This document shows positions 8,185-15,912 of a stretch of DNA of 64,000 nucleotides, in pieces. The stretch is from positions 3,782,001-3,846,000 of the forward strand of contig NZ_AP023362.1 of assembly GCF_018326285.1 (NCBI RefSeq). Reading direction: 5' to 3'. Source of the DNA: Mycolicibacterium sp. TY81. Its GTDB lineage: Bacteria > Actinomycetota > Actinomycetes > Mycobacteriales > Mycobacteriaceae. The position numbers were made by a program, and so were the translations under genes. Every line of letters begins with the position of its first letter. Position 1 is the first letter of the stretch. The notes below the pieces were generated by a model. That model had not been told where the DNA came from. It made no database searches and was given only the letters and a program-made list of their open reading frames with translations.

Positions 8185-8901
8185 ATGAGCAACCATTCAC
8201 CCACCCCGTGGAACCCCGACACCGACAACACCATCGCGGCTGACGCCATAGACGCCGGCCCGCGTTCGGCGACCTTCTCCCGGCTCGCGTACAGCGACCA
8301 ACTCGACATACCCGATGCGCCGGAGGACGAACTCACCGTCGCCGTCGGCACCGACGACGGCCGCTGGGCCCGGCGCCGCGTGGCGCTTGCCCTGGGCGGC
8401 GCGGCCAGTGTGATCGTGGCGTCGGCCGCCGTGGCATTCACCGCGATCGGTTCACTGGACGCGGGCACCTCCGTGGCGGCCGCCGGCGGCTCGACTGCCG
8501 TTCCCGCGGCCGCGCCCGCCGTTCTGGTGCAACCGCCGTCGGCGCTTCCGGCACCCTCTGCCCCGCAGGCAGCACCGGCCGCTCCGGTGGTTCCCGACCA
8601 CGTGCCGGCGGCCGCGCCTCAGCGGTCGGCAGCACCCGTCGTCGTCACCGCGGCGCCGGCGGCCGGTCCCGCCCCTGAGGTCGTGCCCCCGGCTCCCGCA
8701 CCAGAAGTCGTCCCGGAACCGCCCGCACTACCACTGCCCACGTTCCCGCCGATCGTCATCAATCTGCCGGCGCCGCCGGCGGCACCGCCGAAAGAGCCGC
8801 CCACCAAACCCGAACCGCCCGTGGTGAAAGGCCCCCTCGCCATTCCGAGCCCCGGCAAGACCCCGCCGATCAACCCGAATCTGCCCCTGGATGCCGGCTG
8901 A
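8185..8901 (+). CDS. Single-pass Pro/Ala-rich membrane protein with promoter P4
   Basis: This 238-aa protein has about 60 hydrophilic residues, a transmembrane helix at about 68-90 (VALALGGAASVIVASAAVAF) and about 145 residues very rich in Pro, Ala and Val, ending NPNLPLDAG. It has no recognised domain. A much longer in-frame extension upstream runs through the promoter region and is rejected. The ATG at 8185 sits directly at the predicted transcription start of P4. Its organisation mirrors the protein at 5433-6011: N-terminal cytoplasmic part, helix, Pro-rich exterior. A hairpin terminator follows at 8918. Confidence 0.78.
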   Translation: MSNHSPTPWNPDTDNTIAADAIDAGPRSATFSRLAYSDQLDIPDAPEDELTVAVGTDDGRWARRRVALALGGAASVIVASAAVAFTAIGSLDAGTSVAAAGGSTAVPAAAPAVLVQPPSALPAPSAPQAAPAAPVVPDHVPAAAPQRSAAPVVVTAAPAAGPAPEVVPPAPAPEVVPEPPALPLPTFPPIVINLPAPPAAPPKEPPTKPEPPVVKGPLAIPSPGKTPPINPNLPLDAG

Positions 8902-8917
8902 CATCCGGCCCACGCAC

Positions 8918-8955
8918 AAGCCCGCCACGGTTGGTATCCCCACTGTGGCGGGCTT
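8918..8955 (+). terminator. Rho-independent-like terminator
   Basis: AAGCCCGCCAC (8918-8928) pairs perfectly with GTGGCGGGCTT (8945-8955) and is followed by TTTTCGG. It lies 17 bp after the stop of the 8185 gene. Confidence 0.8.
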
Positions 8956-8961
8956 TTTCGG

Positions 8962-9023
8962 GTTGACCCTGTATTCAAGGCGCGGTTGTTCGAGTGGACG
9001 ACGCCCGCACGTCAGGGTCAACG
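8962..9023. repeat. 62-bp element, copy 1 (82-bp period)
   Basis: This copy begins GTTGACCCTG and ends CAGGGTCAACG, so its ends are inverted repeats. Its core contains TTCGAGTGG. A second copy starts exactly 82 bp later, and four related copies occur at 56914-57212. Confidence 0.75.
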
Positions 9024-9043
9024 GCTCGGCGCGACGCAACCAC

Positions 9044-9105
9044 GTTGACGCTGTATTGACGGCGCGGTTGTTCGAGTGGAACACGCCCGCACGTCAGGAT
9101 CAACG
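9044..9105. repeat. 62-bp element, copy 2 (82-bp period)
   Basis: It is nearly identical to copy 1 over 62 bp, with changes in the outer arms (GTTGACGCTG and CAGGATCAACG) that weaken the terminal pairing. The 20-bp spacer between the copies contains GCGACGC, which also occurs in the spacer at 57049-57068. Confidence 0.75.
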
Positions 9106-9118
9106 ACTCGATCCAGCG

Positions 9119-10450
9119 TCATCGCCGCCCGCCGGAACCCGCATCACCGGTCGGCGGCGGCGGCGCTTCGAACGACGGCGGCGCAACCGACATCGGCGGG
9201 CGCGTCACCGGCCCGGGCCTGCTGACGGTGCGATCGGGCAACGACGGGTGCGGTGCCGGCGCGGATCCGGCAGCCGGAGATTCCTGCTGAGGCTGCGGTT
9301 GCTGACTCGGCGCCACCACCGGCGGTGCGACGGATTTGGTCGAGACCCCGGGCATCGACGTACTCGACGCCGGCGGTGCGCTCGGCGGCGCGGAAAGCGG
9401 TGTTGTCGCAGGCGTTTCCAGTGGAGCCGTGATCCCGCTGTCGAGCGGTTCCCCGCCGTGCCGGCCCGGCCCGGCCAGCGTCCAGACCAGACCCGCCACC
9501 AGCAGCACCAGCGCGCACGCGGCCAGACTGATCGGCAGTGCGAGCCGGCGGCGCCGTTCCTCCGCCGGCGCGGTACCGGCGCCCGCGGCAGAACCGGCGC
9601 CGGCGGCCGAACCGGAATCGGCACCGGCGACCAGATCGGTTGTCCGACAGACCAACTGAATGTCCCTGAGCGTCGTATCCCGAAGCTCCTTCGGCGCCGG
9701 GATGAAGGGCATGGCGCCCAGTAGCGCTGCCGGACTCACCCGGCGGCGCCGTTCGGATTCACACTCGGGGCACGACTCGATGTGGCGGGCGATGCGCTTG
9801 CGCATCAGCACCGTCATCGCACCGTCCCAGCCATCGAGCACCGCGGCAAGCTCCGGGCAGCGCGCCGGATCCTGCCGCGTCTGCCGGGCCACCAGCAGCG
9901 CACCGAGCGAGCGGCCGACCATCTCCCGCGCCCGATGCGTCAGGGTGTTGGCGGTGGCCGGGCTGACGCCGAGTGCCTTGCCGAGCTCCGGGCCGTCGAG
10001 GCCGTGGCGGTAACTCAATTCGATGACCTCGCGGTCGCGATCCGAGAGGCCACCGCAGGCCTCCCGGATCAATTGGGCCAGGTCGTCCTGCTCGGCCAGG
10101 GCATCGGGACCGGCATCGCCCGACGCGCTGTCGAGGTATTCGTCGTCGGCCGGTTGCTCACGCTGTCGGCGCTGAATGTGCCGCAGGGCCTGAGAGCGCG
10201 ACACCGCGTACAACCACGGCCGCAGCTTCTCGGGCTGGCGCAGCTTCGACAGCCCGGTCGCCGCGGTGCAGAACGCCTCGTGCACACAGTCGGCAGCGGC
10301 GTCACTGTCACGGACCATGCGCACGACGAAGTCGTTGAGCCGGTCCGCGTAGCGGTCGTAGATCGCGGCGAAAGCCGCGCGGTCGCCCGAGGCGGCCGCG
10401 CGGGCAAGTTCCTCGTCGGGTGCTTCGTCCCAATCGACAAGCGCGCTCAT
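9119..10450 (-). CDS. ECF sigma factor fused to zinc-finger, transmembrane and Pro-rich tail (sigma B)
   Basis: This 443-aa paralogue of sigma A shares long near-identical blocks: YDRYADRL, VRDSDAAADCV, KLRPWLYAVSR, GLSDRDREVIELSYRHGLDG and MRKRIARHIESCPEC. The order is region 2 (about 22-95), region 4 (about 134-186), HxxxCxxC (H223, C227, C230), a transmembrane helix at about 303-325 and a Pro/Ser/Thr-rich exterior of about 115 residues. The start at 10450 aligns with the chosen start of sigma A. The gene begins 22 bp after the secreted-protein gene at 10473 on the same strand, so it is almost certainly transcribed from P3. If P3 is read by this sigma factor, the circuit is self-activating. 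Confidence 0.86.
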   Translation of the reverse strand: MSALVDWDEAPDEELARAAASGDRAAFAAIYDRYADRLNDFVVRMVRDSDAAADCVHEAFCTAATGLSKLRQPEKLRPWLYAVSRSQALRHIQRRQREQPADDEYLDSASGDAGPDALAEQDDLAQLIREACGGLSDRDREVIELSYRHGLDGPELGKALGVSPATANTLTHRAREMVGRSLGALLVARQTRQDPARCPELAAVLDGWDGAMTVLMRKRIARHIESCPECESERRRRVSPAALLGAMPFIPAPKELRDTTLRDIQLVCRTTDLVAGADSGSAAGAGSAAGAGTAPAEERRRRLALPISLAACALVLLVAGLVWTLAGPGRHGGEPLDSGITAPLETPATTPLSAPPSAPPASSTSMPGVSTKSVAPPVVAPSQQPQPQQESPAAGSAPAPHPSLPDRTVSRPGPVTRPPMSVAPPSFEAPPPPTGDAGSGGRR

Positions 10451-10472
10451 CGGCGGGGTTCTCCCCTGATCA

Positions 10473-10799
10473 TCAGTAGTAGTAGGCCGGGTAGAAGCCG
10501 GTATCGCCGTTGTCGCAGTTGACGTTGATGTCCCAGAACCGGTTCAGCGGAATGCCCGGAACGAAGAAGCCCGCCTCGCCGGCCGAGTTCTGGTAGGCCC
10601 TGGTGGTGAACCAGTCCGAGGTGTAGGTGCACCACGTGCCCCCGCTGCCACCGCTCCTACCGATCCAGATGCCGCCGTAGTGCGGTACCGGATTCACGCC
10701 CAAGGGGTTCGCGTGCGCGGTTCCGGCACCCATCAGAGCTACCGGGACCGCCGCTGCCGCAGCAATTCCAGCAACGAACTTTTTCAGCTTGGTAGCCAT
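10473..10799 (-). CDS. Small secreted protein encoded upstream of sigma B
   Basis: This 108-aa protein has a signal peptide of about 30 residues (KLKKFVAGIAAAAAVPVALM, cleavage near AHA-NP). The mature part of about 78 residues is rich in Gly, Tyr, Trp and Asn, has two Cys (likely one disulfide) and ends PAYYY. It resembles the many short mycobacterial secreted proteins of unknown function; I recognise no domain. It is driven by P3 at 10845-10882 and is followed after 22 bp by sigma B. The analogous Trp/His-rich protein at 7775 precedes sigma A, although the two mature sequences are not clearly homologous. Confidence 0.82.
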   Translation of the reverse strand: MATKLKKFVAGIAAAAAVPVALMGAGTAHANPLGVNPVPHYGGIWIGRSGGSGGTWCTYTSDWFTTRAYQNSAGEAGFFVPGIPLNRFWDINVNCDNGDTGFYPAYYY

Positions 10800-10844
10800 G
10801 TGCTCCGCCTTTCCTCTGCTCGGCCCGGTTGGCCTCGCTTGTAT

Positions 10845-10882
10845 GTAGGAGCATCTCGCCGCATCAATCCTGACAAGTTTTT
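10845..10882 (-). promoter_or_regulatory. Promoter P3 of the fused-ECF regulon
   Basis: On the minus strand AAAAACTTGTC (10872-10882) is followed after 20 bp by CTCCTAC (10845-10851). The start codon of the secreted protein lies 46 bp further on. It is expected to transcribe the secreted protein and sigma B together. Confidence 0.75.
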
Positions 10883-10981
10883 CCGAATTTGGTCAGGCAT
10901 CCGCAAAGAAGTTCTGAACCTTGCGCATACCCCGGAGCAACCACAGCGGCAACCACGCTGCGCACCGGGCCGGCAAACCCC

Positions 10982-11011
10982 TTGCCAACACCCCGACCGA
11001 ATTACTAGGAT
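10982..11011 (+). promoter_or_regulatory. Probable housekeeping promoter of mmsA
   Basis: TTGCCA (10982-10987), 18 bp, then TAGGAT (11006-11011) fit the mycobacterial SigA pattern with a TANNNT -10 box. The ATG of mmsA is about 56 nt downstream of the expected start. The remainder of the 274-bp gap shows only P3. Confidence 0.5.
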
Positions 11012-11073
11012 ATGCAAGTATCTCGGCGCTCGAGTCGAGAATCCTGAACTCTCCATAACTTTGGACGGACGTC

Positions 11074-12606
11074 ATGACCACCCAGATTCCGCATTTCATC
11101 AACGGCCGGCGCACCACCGGCGAATCGACCCGCACCGCCGACGTGCTCAACCCCAGCACCGGCCAGACTCAGGCCCAGGTGCTCCTGGCGTCGGCCGCCG
11201 ACGTCGACGCCGCCGTGGCGGGGGCCGTTGTCGCGCAACGGGAATGGGCATCGTGGAATCCGCAGCGCCGGTCGCGCGTGCTGATGAAGTTCATCGACCT
11301 GGTGAACCAGAACAAGGATGAGTTGGCCCGCCTGCTCTCGCTGGAGCACGGCAAGACCTTCGAGGACTCGCTCGGCGACATCCAGCGCGGCGTCGAGGTC
11401 ATCGAGTTCGCCGTCGGCATCCCGCACCTGATGAAGGGTGAGTTCACCGAGGGTGCCGGCGCCGGCATCGACGTCTACTCGATGCGCCAGCCGCTCGGTG
11501 TCGTCGCCGGCATCACGCCGTTCAACTTCCCCGCCATGATCCCGCTGTGGAAGGCCGGGCCCGCGCTGGCCTGCGGCAACGCCATCATCATCAAGCCGTC
11601 CGAGCGCGACCCCTCGGTGCCGCTGCGCCTCGCCGAGCTGTTCATCGAGGCGGGCCTGCCGGCCGGTGTCCTGCAGGTGGTCAACGGTGACAAGGAGGCC
11701 GTCGACGCCATCCTGCAGCACCCCGACATCAAGGCCGTCGGCTTCGTCGGCAGCACCGACATCGCGCAGTACATCTACTCGAACGCCGCCGCCAACGGTA
11801 AGCGCGCGCAGTGCTTCGGCGGCGCCAAGAACCACATGGTCGTGATGCCCGACGCCGACCTGGACCAGGCCGTCGACGCGTTGATCGGTGCCGGCTACGG
11901 CAGCGCGGGTGAGCGGTGCATGGCGATCAGCGTCGCCGTCCCCGTCGGCGAAGAGACCGCAAATCGCTTGCGCAACAAGCTCGTCGAGCGTGTCAACCAG
12001 CTGCGCGTCGGGCACAGCCTGGACCCGAAGGCCGACTACGGCCCGCTGGTCACCGGAGCGGCCCTCGAGCGGGTGCGGGGCTACATCGCCCAGGGTGTCG
12101 AGGCCGGCGCCGAGCTCGTGGTCGACGGCCGCGAACGCGCCAGCGACGACCTCACGTTCAGTGTCGATGGCGCCGATGCTTCCCTTCAAGGCGGCTTCTT
12201 CCTCGGCCCCACCCTGTTCGACCACGTCACCCCGGACATGTCGATCTACACCGACGAAATCTTCGGCCCGGTGCTGGTGATCGTCCGCGCCCACGACTAC
12301 GAGGAGGCGCTGCGGTTGCCGTCGGAGCACGAGTACGGCAACGGCGTCGCGGTGTTCACCCGCGACGGCGACACCGCCCGCGATTTCGTCTCGCGCGTGC
12401 AGGTCGGCATGGTCGGCGTCAATGTGCCGATCCCGGTTCCGGTGTCCTACCACAGCTTTGGCGGCTGGAAGCGGTCCGGCTTCGGCGACCTCAACCAGTA
12501 CGGCACGGCGTCGATCCAGTTCTACACCAAGGTCAAGACCGTCACCGAGCGCTGGCCGTCGGGCATCAAGGACGGGGCCGAGTTCTCGATCCCGACCTTC
12601 AAGTAA
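11074..12606 (+). CDS. mmsA: Methylmalonate-semialdehyde dehydrogenase (CoA-acylating)
   Basis: This 510-aa aldehyde dehydrogenase converts methylmalonate semialdehyde to propionyl-CoA with NAD+ and CoA in valine (and thymine) breakdown. It shows GITPFNFPAMIP, the GFVGSTDIA nucleotide-binding turn and the catalytic Cys C282 in SAGERCMAIS. The Asn in GGAKNHMVV stands where hydrolytic family members have Glu, which is typical of the CoA-acylating enzyme. It is followed 9 bp later by fadE9 and then mmsB, the same three-gene set as M. tuberculosis Rv0753c-Rv0751c. A TTGCCA-N18-TAGGAT promoter lies upstream. Confidence 0.95.
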   Translation: MTTQIPHFINGRRTTGESTRTADVLNPSTGQTQAQVLLASAADVDAAVAGAVVAQREWASWNPQRRSRVLMKFIDLVNQNKDELARLLSLEHGKTFEDSLGDIQRGVEVIEFAVGIPHLMKGEFTEGAGAGIDVYSMRQPLGVVAGITPFNFPAMIPLWKAGPALACGNAIIIKPSERDPSVPLRLAELFIEAGLPAGVLQVVNGDKEAVDAILQHPDIKAVGFVGSTDIAQYIYSNAAANGKRAQCFGGAKNHMVVMPDADLDQAVDALIGAGYGSAGERCMAISVAVPVGEETANRLRNKLVERVNQLRVGHSLDPKADYGPLVTGAALERVRGYIAQGVEAGAELVVDGRERASDDLTFSVDGADASLQGGFFLGPTLFDHVTPDMSIYTDEIFGPVLVIVRAHDYEEALRLPSEHEYGNGVAVFTRDGDTARDFVSRVQVGMVGVNVPIPVPVSYHSFGGWKRSGFGDLNQYGTASIQFYTKVKTVTERWPSGIKDGAEFSIPTFK

Positions 12607-12615
12607 GGGCCTGCG

Positions 12616-13782
12616 TTGAGCATCGACCTTTTCGGACTGGACGACGACGAACGCGTGATCGCCGAAACGGCGGCCGCGTTCGCCGAAAAGCGGCTGGCCC
12701 CAAATGCTTTGGCGTGGGACGCCGACGACCACTTCCCCACCGATGTCCTGCGGGAAGCGGCCGAGCTGGGCATGGCGGCCATCTACTGCAATGACGACGT
12801 GGGCGGCAGCGGACTGCGCCGGTTGGACGGTGTGCGCATCTTCGAGCAACTGGCCGCCGCCGATCCGACCATCGCGGCGTTCCTGTCGATCCACAACATG
12901 TGCGCGTGGATGGTGGACAGCTACGGCACGCCGGAACAGCGCAAGACCTGGCTGCCGAAGCTGGCCTCGATGGAGGCCATCGCCAGTTACTGCCTCACCG
13001 AGCCCGGCGCCGGCAGTGACGCCGCGGCCTTGCGCACCAAGGCCGTTCGCGACGGCGACCACTACGTGCTCGACGGCGTCAAACAGTTCATCTCGGGCGC
13101 GGGCGCCTCGGACGTCTACGTCGTGATGGCCCGCACCGGGGCAGACGGACCGCGCGGCATCTCGGCCTTCATCGTCGAAAAGGACACGCCGGGACTGAGT
13201 TTCGGCGCCAACGAAGAGAAGATGGGCTGGCACGCCCAGCCCACCGCCCAGGTGATCCTGGAAGGTGTGCGGGTGCCCGCCGAGGCCATGCTGGGCGGCT
13301 CGGACGGCGAGGGCAGCGGTTTCTCCATCGCGATGAACGGCCTCAACGGCGGCCGCATCAACATCGCCGCGTGCTCCCTGGGCGGCGCGCAGGCCGCCTA
13401 CGACAAGGCGCTGGGCTATCTGGCATCGCGCGAGGCCTTCGGTGGGGCGCTGATCGACGAGCCGACCATCCGGTTCACCCTCGCCGAGATGGCCACCGCG
13501 CTCGAGACCTCGCGAAACATGTTGTGGCGGGCGGCAACCGCGCTCGACACCAACAATCCGCGCAAGGTCGAACTGTGCGCCATGGCCAAGCTCCATGTGA
13601 CCGAGGCCTGCTACACGGTGGCCGACCAGGCGTTGCAGTTGCACGGCGGCTACGGCTACCTGCGCGAGTACGGGCTGGAAAAGATCGTCCGCGACCTCCG
13701 GGTGCACCGCATCCTGGAGGGGACGAACGAGATCATGCGCGTGGTCATCGGCCGGGCAGCCTCGGCTGCCGCACGTAATTGA
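12616..13782 (+). CDS. fadE9: Acyl-CoA dehydrogenase (isobutyryl-CoA type)
   Basis: This 388-aa flavoprotein is placed to oxidise isobutyryl-CoA in the valine pathway. Family signatures are CLTEPGAGSDAAALRT (FAD/substrate loop), the GGRINIAACSLGGAQ helix, QLHGGYGYLREYGLEKIVRDLRV and the catalytic Glu in LEGTNEIMR near the C-terminus. The start is TTG at 12616, 9 bp after the mmsA stop; the next possible Met would remove the first helix. Substrate assignment rests on the mmsA/mmsB neighbours. Confidence 0.92.
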   Translation: MSIDLFGLDDDERVIAETAAAFAEKRLAPNALAWDADDHFPTDVLREAAELGMAAIYCNDDVGGSGLRRLDGVRIFEQLAAADPTIAAFLSIHNMCAWMVDSYGTPEQRKTWLPKLASMEAIASYCLTEPGAGSDAAALRTKAVRDGDHYVLDGVKQFISGAGASDVYVVMARTGADGPRGISAFIVEKDTPGLSFGANEEKMGWHAQPTAQVILEGVRVPAEAMLGGSDGEGSGFSIAMNGLNGGRINIAACSLGGAQAAYDKALGYLASREAFGGALIDEPTIRFTLAEMATALETSRNMLWRAATALDTNNPRKVELCAMAKLHVTEACYTVADQALQLHGGYGYLREYGLEKIVRDLRVHRILEGTNEIMRVVIGRAASAAARN

Positions 13783-13785
13783 GGG

Positions 13786-13832
13786 ATTTGTGCACGAAAA
13801 TCCGCGGTGAGCGCGAGAAATCGTGCACAAAT
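13786..13832. repeat. 12-bp perfect inverted repeat between fadE9 and mmsB
   Basis: ATTTGTGCACGA (13786-13797) is repeated inverted as TCGTGCACAAAT (13821-13832). It starts right after the fadE9 stop and ends before the AGGGAGG of mmsB. It could be an mRNA hairpin within the operon or a dispersed genomic palindrome; similar perfect palindromes lie at 36014 and 37334. Confidence 0.7.
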
Positions 13833-13858
13833 CGCGGAGAACTAGGGAGGACAGACTG

Positions 13859-14731
13859 ATGGCGACGATTGCATTCCTGGGCCTGGGCCACATGGGCGGC
13901 CCGATGGCGGCGAACCTCATCGCGGCGGGGCACACCGTGCACGGCTTCGACCCGGTCCCGGCCGCGGCGCAGGCGGCCCGCGAGCACGGCGCGACGACCT
14001 TCGACAGCGGCCCCGAGGCGGTGGCCGGCGCCGACGTCGTCATCACGATGCTGCCCAACGGCGACCTGGTGAAGAGCTGCTACGCCGAGGTCCTGCCCGC
14101 CGCGGCCCCCGGCGCGCTGTTCATCGATTCGTCCACCATCTCGGTCGACGATGCCCGCGAGGTGCACCGTCTGGCCGGCGAGCACGGCTTCGCCCAATTG
14201 GACGCCCCGGTGTCGGGCGGCGTGAAGGGCGCGACGGCCGGCACGCTGGCGTTCATGGTCGGCGGCGAGCCCGAGGCCTTCGAACGCGGACGCGCGGTGC
14301 TCGAGCCGATGGCCGGCAAGATCATCCACTGCGGCGACTCGGGGGCCGGCCAGGCCGCCAAGGTGTGCAACAACATGGTGCTCGCCGTCCAGCAGATCGC
14401 GATCGGTGAGGCGTTCGTGCTCGCCGAGCACCTCGGCCTGGACAAGCAGTCGCTGTTCGACGTGATCACCGGTGCGACCGGCAACTGCTGGGCCGTGCAG
14501 GTGAACTGTCCCGTCCCCGGACCGGTCCCCAGCTCCCCGGCCAACAACGGATTCCAGCCCGGTTTCGCCACCGCCCTGATGAACAAGGACCTCGGTCTGG
14601 CGATGGCTGCGGTGCGCTCGACGGGGTCGTCGGCACCCCTCGGTAGCCACGCCGCGGACATCTACGCAAAGTTTGCCGCCGAGCATCCCGATCTCGACTT
14701 CAGCGCGGTAATCAACCTGCTGCGTCAATGA
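13859..14731 (+). CDS. mmsB: 3-hydroxyisobutyrate dehydrogenase
   Basis: This 290-aa enzyme oxidises 3-hydroxyisobutyrate to methylmalonate semialdehyde, the substrate of MmsA. It has the N-terminal Rossmann motif FLGLGHMGGPMAANL, the substrate motif DAPVSGGVKGATAGTLAFMVGG and the catalytic Lys in GQAAKVCNNMVL, with the family length. The ATG at 13859 follows AGGGAGG by 10 nt; a longer in-frame start at 13823 lies inside the palindrome and is rejected. It is the last gene of the valine-degradation operon. Confidence 0.95.
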   Translation: MATIAFLGLGHMGGPMAANLIAAGHTVHGFDPVPAAAQAAREHGATTFDSGPEAVAGADVVITMLPNGDLVKSCYAEVLPAAAPGALFIDSSTISVDDAREVHRLAGEHGFAQLDAPVSGGVKGATAGTLAFMVGGEPEAFERGRAVLEPMAGKIIHCGDSGAGQAAKVCNNMVLAVQQIAIGEAFVLAEHLGLDKQSLFDVITGATGNCWAVQVNCPVPGPVPSSPANNGFQPGFATALMNKDLGLAMAAVRSTGSSAPLGSHAADIYAKFAAEHPDLDFSAVINLLRQ

Positions 14732-14778
14732 GGTCGCATCACCATCACCGCACGTCACAGTGGTATTCGTTAGTTAAC

Positions 14779-14808
14779 TGTGACATCGCGCGCATTAGGG
14801 CATAGGAT
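14779..14808 (+). promoter_or_regulatory. Probable SigA-type promoter
   Basis: TGTGAC (14779-14784), 18 bp, TAGGAT (14803-14808). It lies 30 bp before the start codon of the secreted-protein gene at 14840. Confidence 0.5.
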
Positions 14809-14839
14809 GCGTGGGTCGCACAGGGAGGATTCGCGCCGC

Positions 14840-15820
14840 ATGACTTTCAAATATTCCGCCAAGGGGGCCACCGCCTCGGCTACCGCGATTGCTGTGGCGT
14901 TTTTCGGGGCGGGCGTCGCCTTCGCATCGCCCGGCCCGTCGAGCCCGAGCAACCCGGGCACCGACCCGGCTCAGCCGACGCAGACGCAGCAGGCCAGCAA
15001 GAACAACGAGTCGGCCACGACGCCGTCGAGTGATCTCGGTACGGCCAGCAGCAAGACCGTCTCCAACTCGACTTCGAGTTCGACCGCCGGCCACACCGGC
15101 AAGACGGCCCGCAACAACGACAACGGCCTCGAGTGGGGTGACGACTGGAGCCTGGGTGGCTTCCCGCCGATCAACCTGTCGAGCATGCAGCCGCCGGAGG
15201 CCACCGTCGCCGTGCCGCTGTCCCTCGGCCTGCCCGGCCTGAGCCTGCCCAGCCTGGTGCTCGACGCCGGTCTCGGCGGTCTGGTCACCGGCCTCGGGGC
15301 GCTGCTCTTGAACGGTGCCGCAGCCGCCGTGCCCGCGGGCGCGACGCTGGGCGCCCCGGTAGCCGCTGCCGCAGCTCCGGCTGCGACTGCCGCCACCTTC
15401 GGCACCCTGTCCACCGTCGGCGACATCGCCAAGGTCTCCTCGGCGGCCGCCGCTCCGGCCCTGTCGGTTCCCGCCATGGCGGCTCCGGCGGTGGCTGCCC
15501 CGAGCCTCGGCGGCCTGCCGGCCATCGGCGCACCGGCCATCGGCTCGCTCGGCGCGCTGGCCGCACCGAAGCTGCCGGGCATCGGTCTGCCGAAGCTCCC
15601 GTCCGCCGGCCTGCCGGAGATGCCGGACTTCACCAAGCTGGGCACCCCCAAGCTGCCCAAGCCGGAAGACCTGCCCCACCCGGAGATCGGTCTGCCGAAG
15701 GCCCCGAAGGTCGGCCTGCCCGACATGTCGGACATCCCGCACCCGCAGATCGGCTTCCCGCCGCACCCGCGGATCTTCCCGAAGATCGGCCTGCCGAAGG
15801 TCAGCCTTCCGTGGTTCTGA
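14840..15820 (+). CDS. Secreted low-complexity protein with LPK/LP-rich C-terminal repeats
   Basis: This 326-aa protein has a signal peptide of about 30 residues (AIAVAFFGAGVAFA, cut near FASP). A Ser/Thr/Asn/Gln-rich segment follows, then an Ala/Gly-rich hydrophobic middle and a C-terminal third built of irregular units such as GLPKLP, GLPEMP, GLPKAP and GLPDMS, ending in LPWF. No catalytic motif is visible and I cannot name a family; cell-envelope location is likely. AGGGAGGA lies 10 nt before the ATG at 14840; an upstream in-frame start at 14780 overlaps the promoter. Two hairpins follow the stop. Confidence 0.75.
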   Translation: MTFKYSAKGATASATAIAVAFFGAGVAFASPGPSSPSNPGTDPAQPTQTQQASKNNESATTPSSDLGTASSKTVSNSTSSSTAGHTGKTARNNDNGLEWGDDWSLGGFPPINLSSMQPPEATVAVPLSLGLPGLSLPSLVLDAGLGGLVTGLGALLLNGAAAAVPAGATLGAPVAAAAAPAATAATFGTLSTVGDIAKVSSAAAAPALSVPAMAAPAVAAPSLGGLPAIGAPAIGSLGALAAPKLPGIGLPKLPSAGLPEMPDFTKLGTPKLPKPEDLPHPEIGLPKAPKVGLPDMSDIPHPQIGFPPHPRIFPKIGLPKVSLPWF

Positions 15821-15830
15821 GCCGCTGAAA

Positions 15831-15855
15831 GAGGCGGGGCTCGGCACCCCGCCTC
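15831..15855 (+). terminator. GC-rich hairpin after the secreted-protein gene
   Basis: GAGGCGGGG pairs with CCCCGCCTC over 9 bp with a 7-nt loop. There is no T-tract, so it may be a mycobacterial-type intrinsic terminator or part of a tandem pair with the hairpin at 15874. Confidence 0.5.
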
Positions 15856-15873
15856 GACAAGTGAAAAGTTGTG

Positions 15874-15912
15874 AAGAACTGGTGGTCAGCCCTGGGCTGA
15901 CCACCAGTTCTT
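15874..15912. terminator. Long bidirectional hairpin between convergent genes
   Basis: AAGAACTGGTGGTCAG (15874-15889) pairs perfectly with 15897-15912, and two further C-G pairs close a three-base loop, giving 18 bp. It sits between the convergent genes ending at 15820 and 15886. One arm encodes the last residues of the minus-strand HAD gene, and its stop codon is inside the hairpin. Confidence 0.7.

Noticed and set aside
10915..10943. A third SigL-type promoter starting at TGAACC
   Set aside because: The expected CGTGTC at the right distance is absent.
11005..14058. 1017-codon antisense frame over mmsA, fadE9 and mmsB
   Set aside because: It mirrors three well-identified genes on the other strand and has no domain or ribosome-binding site.
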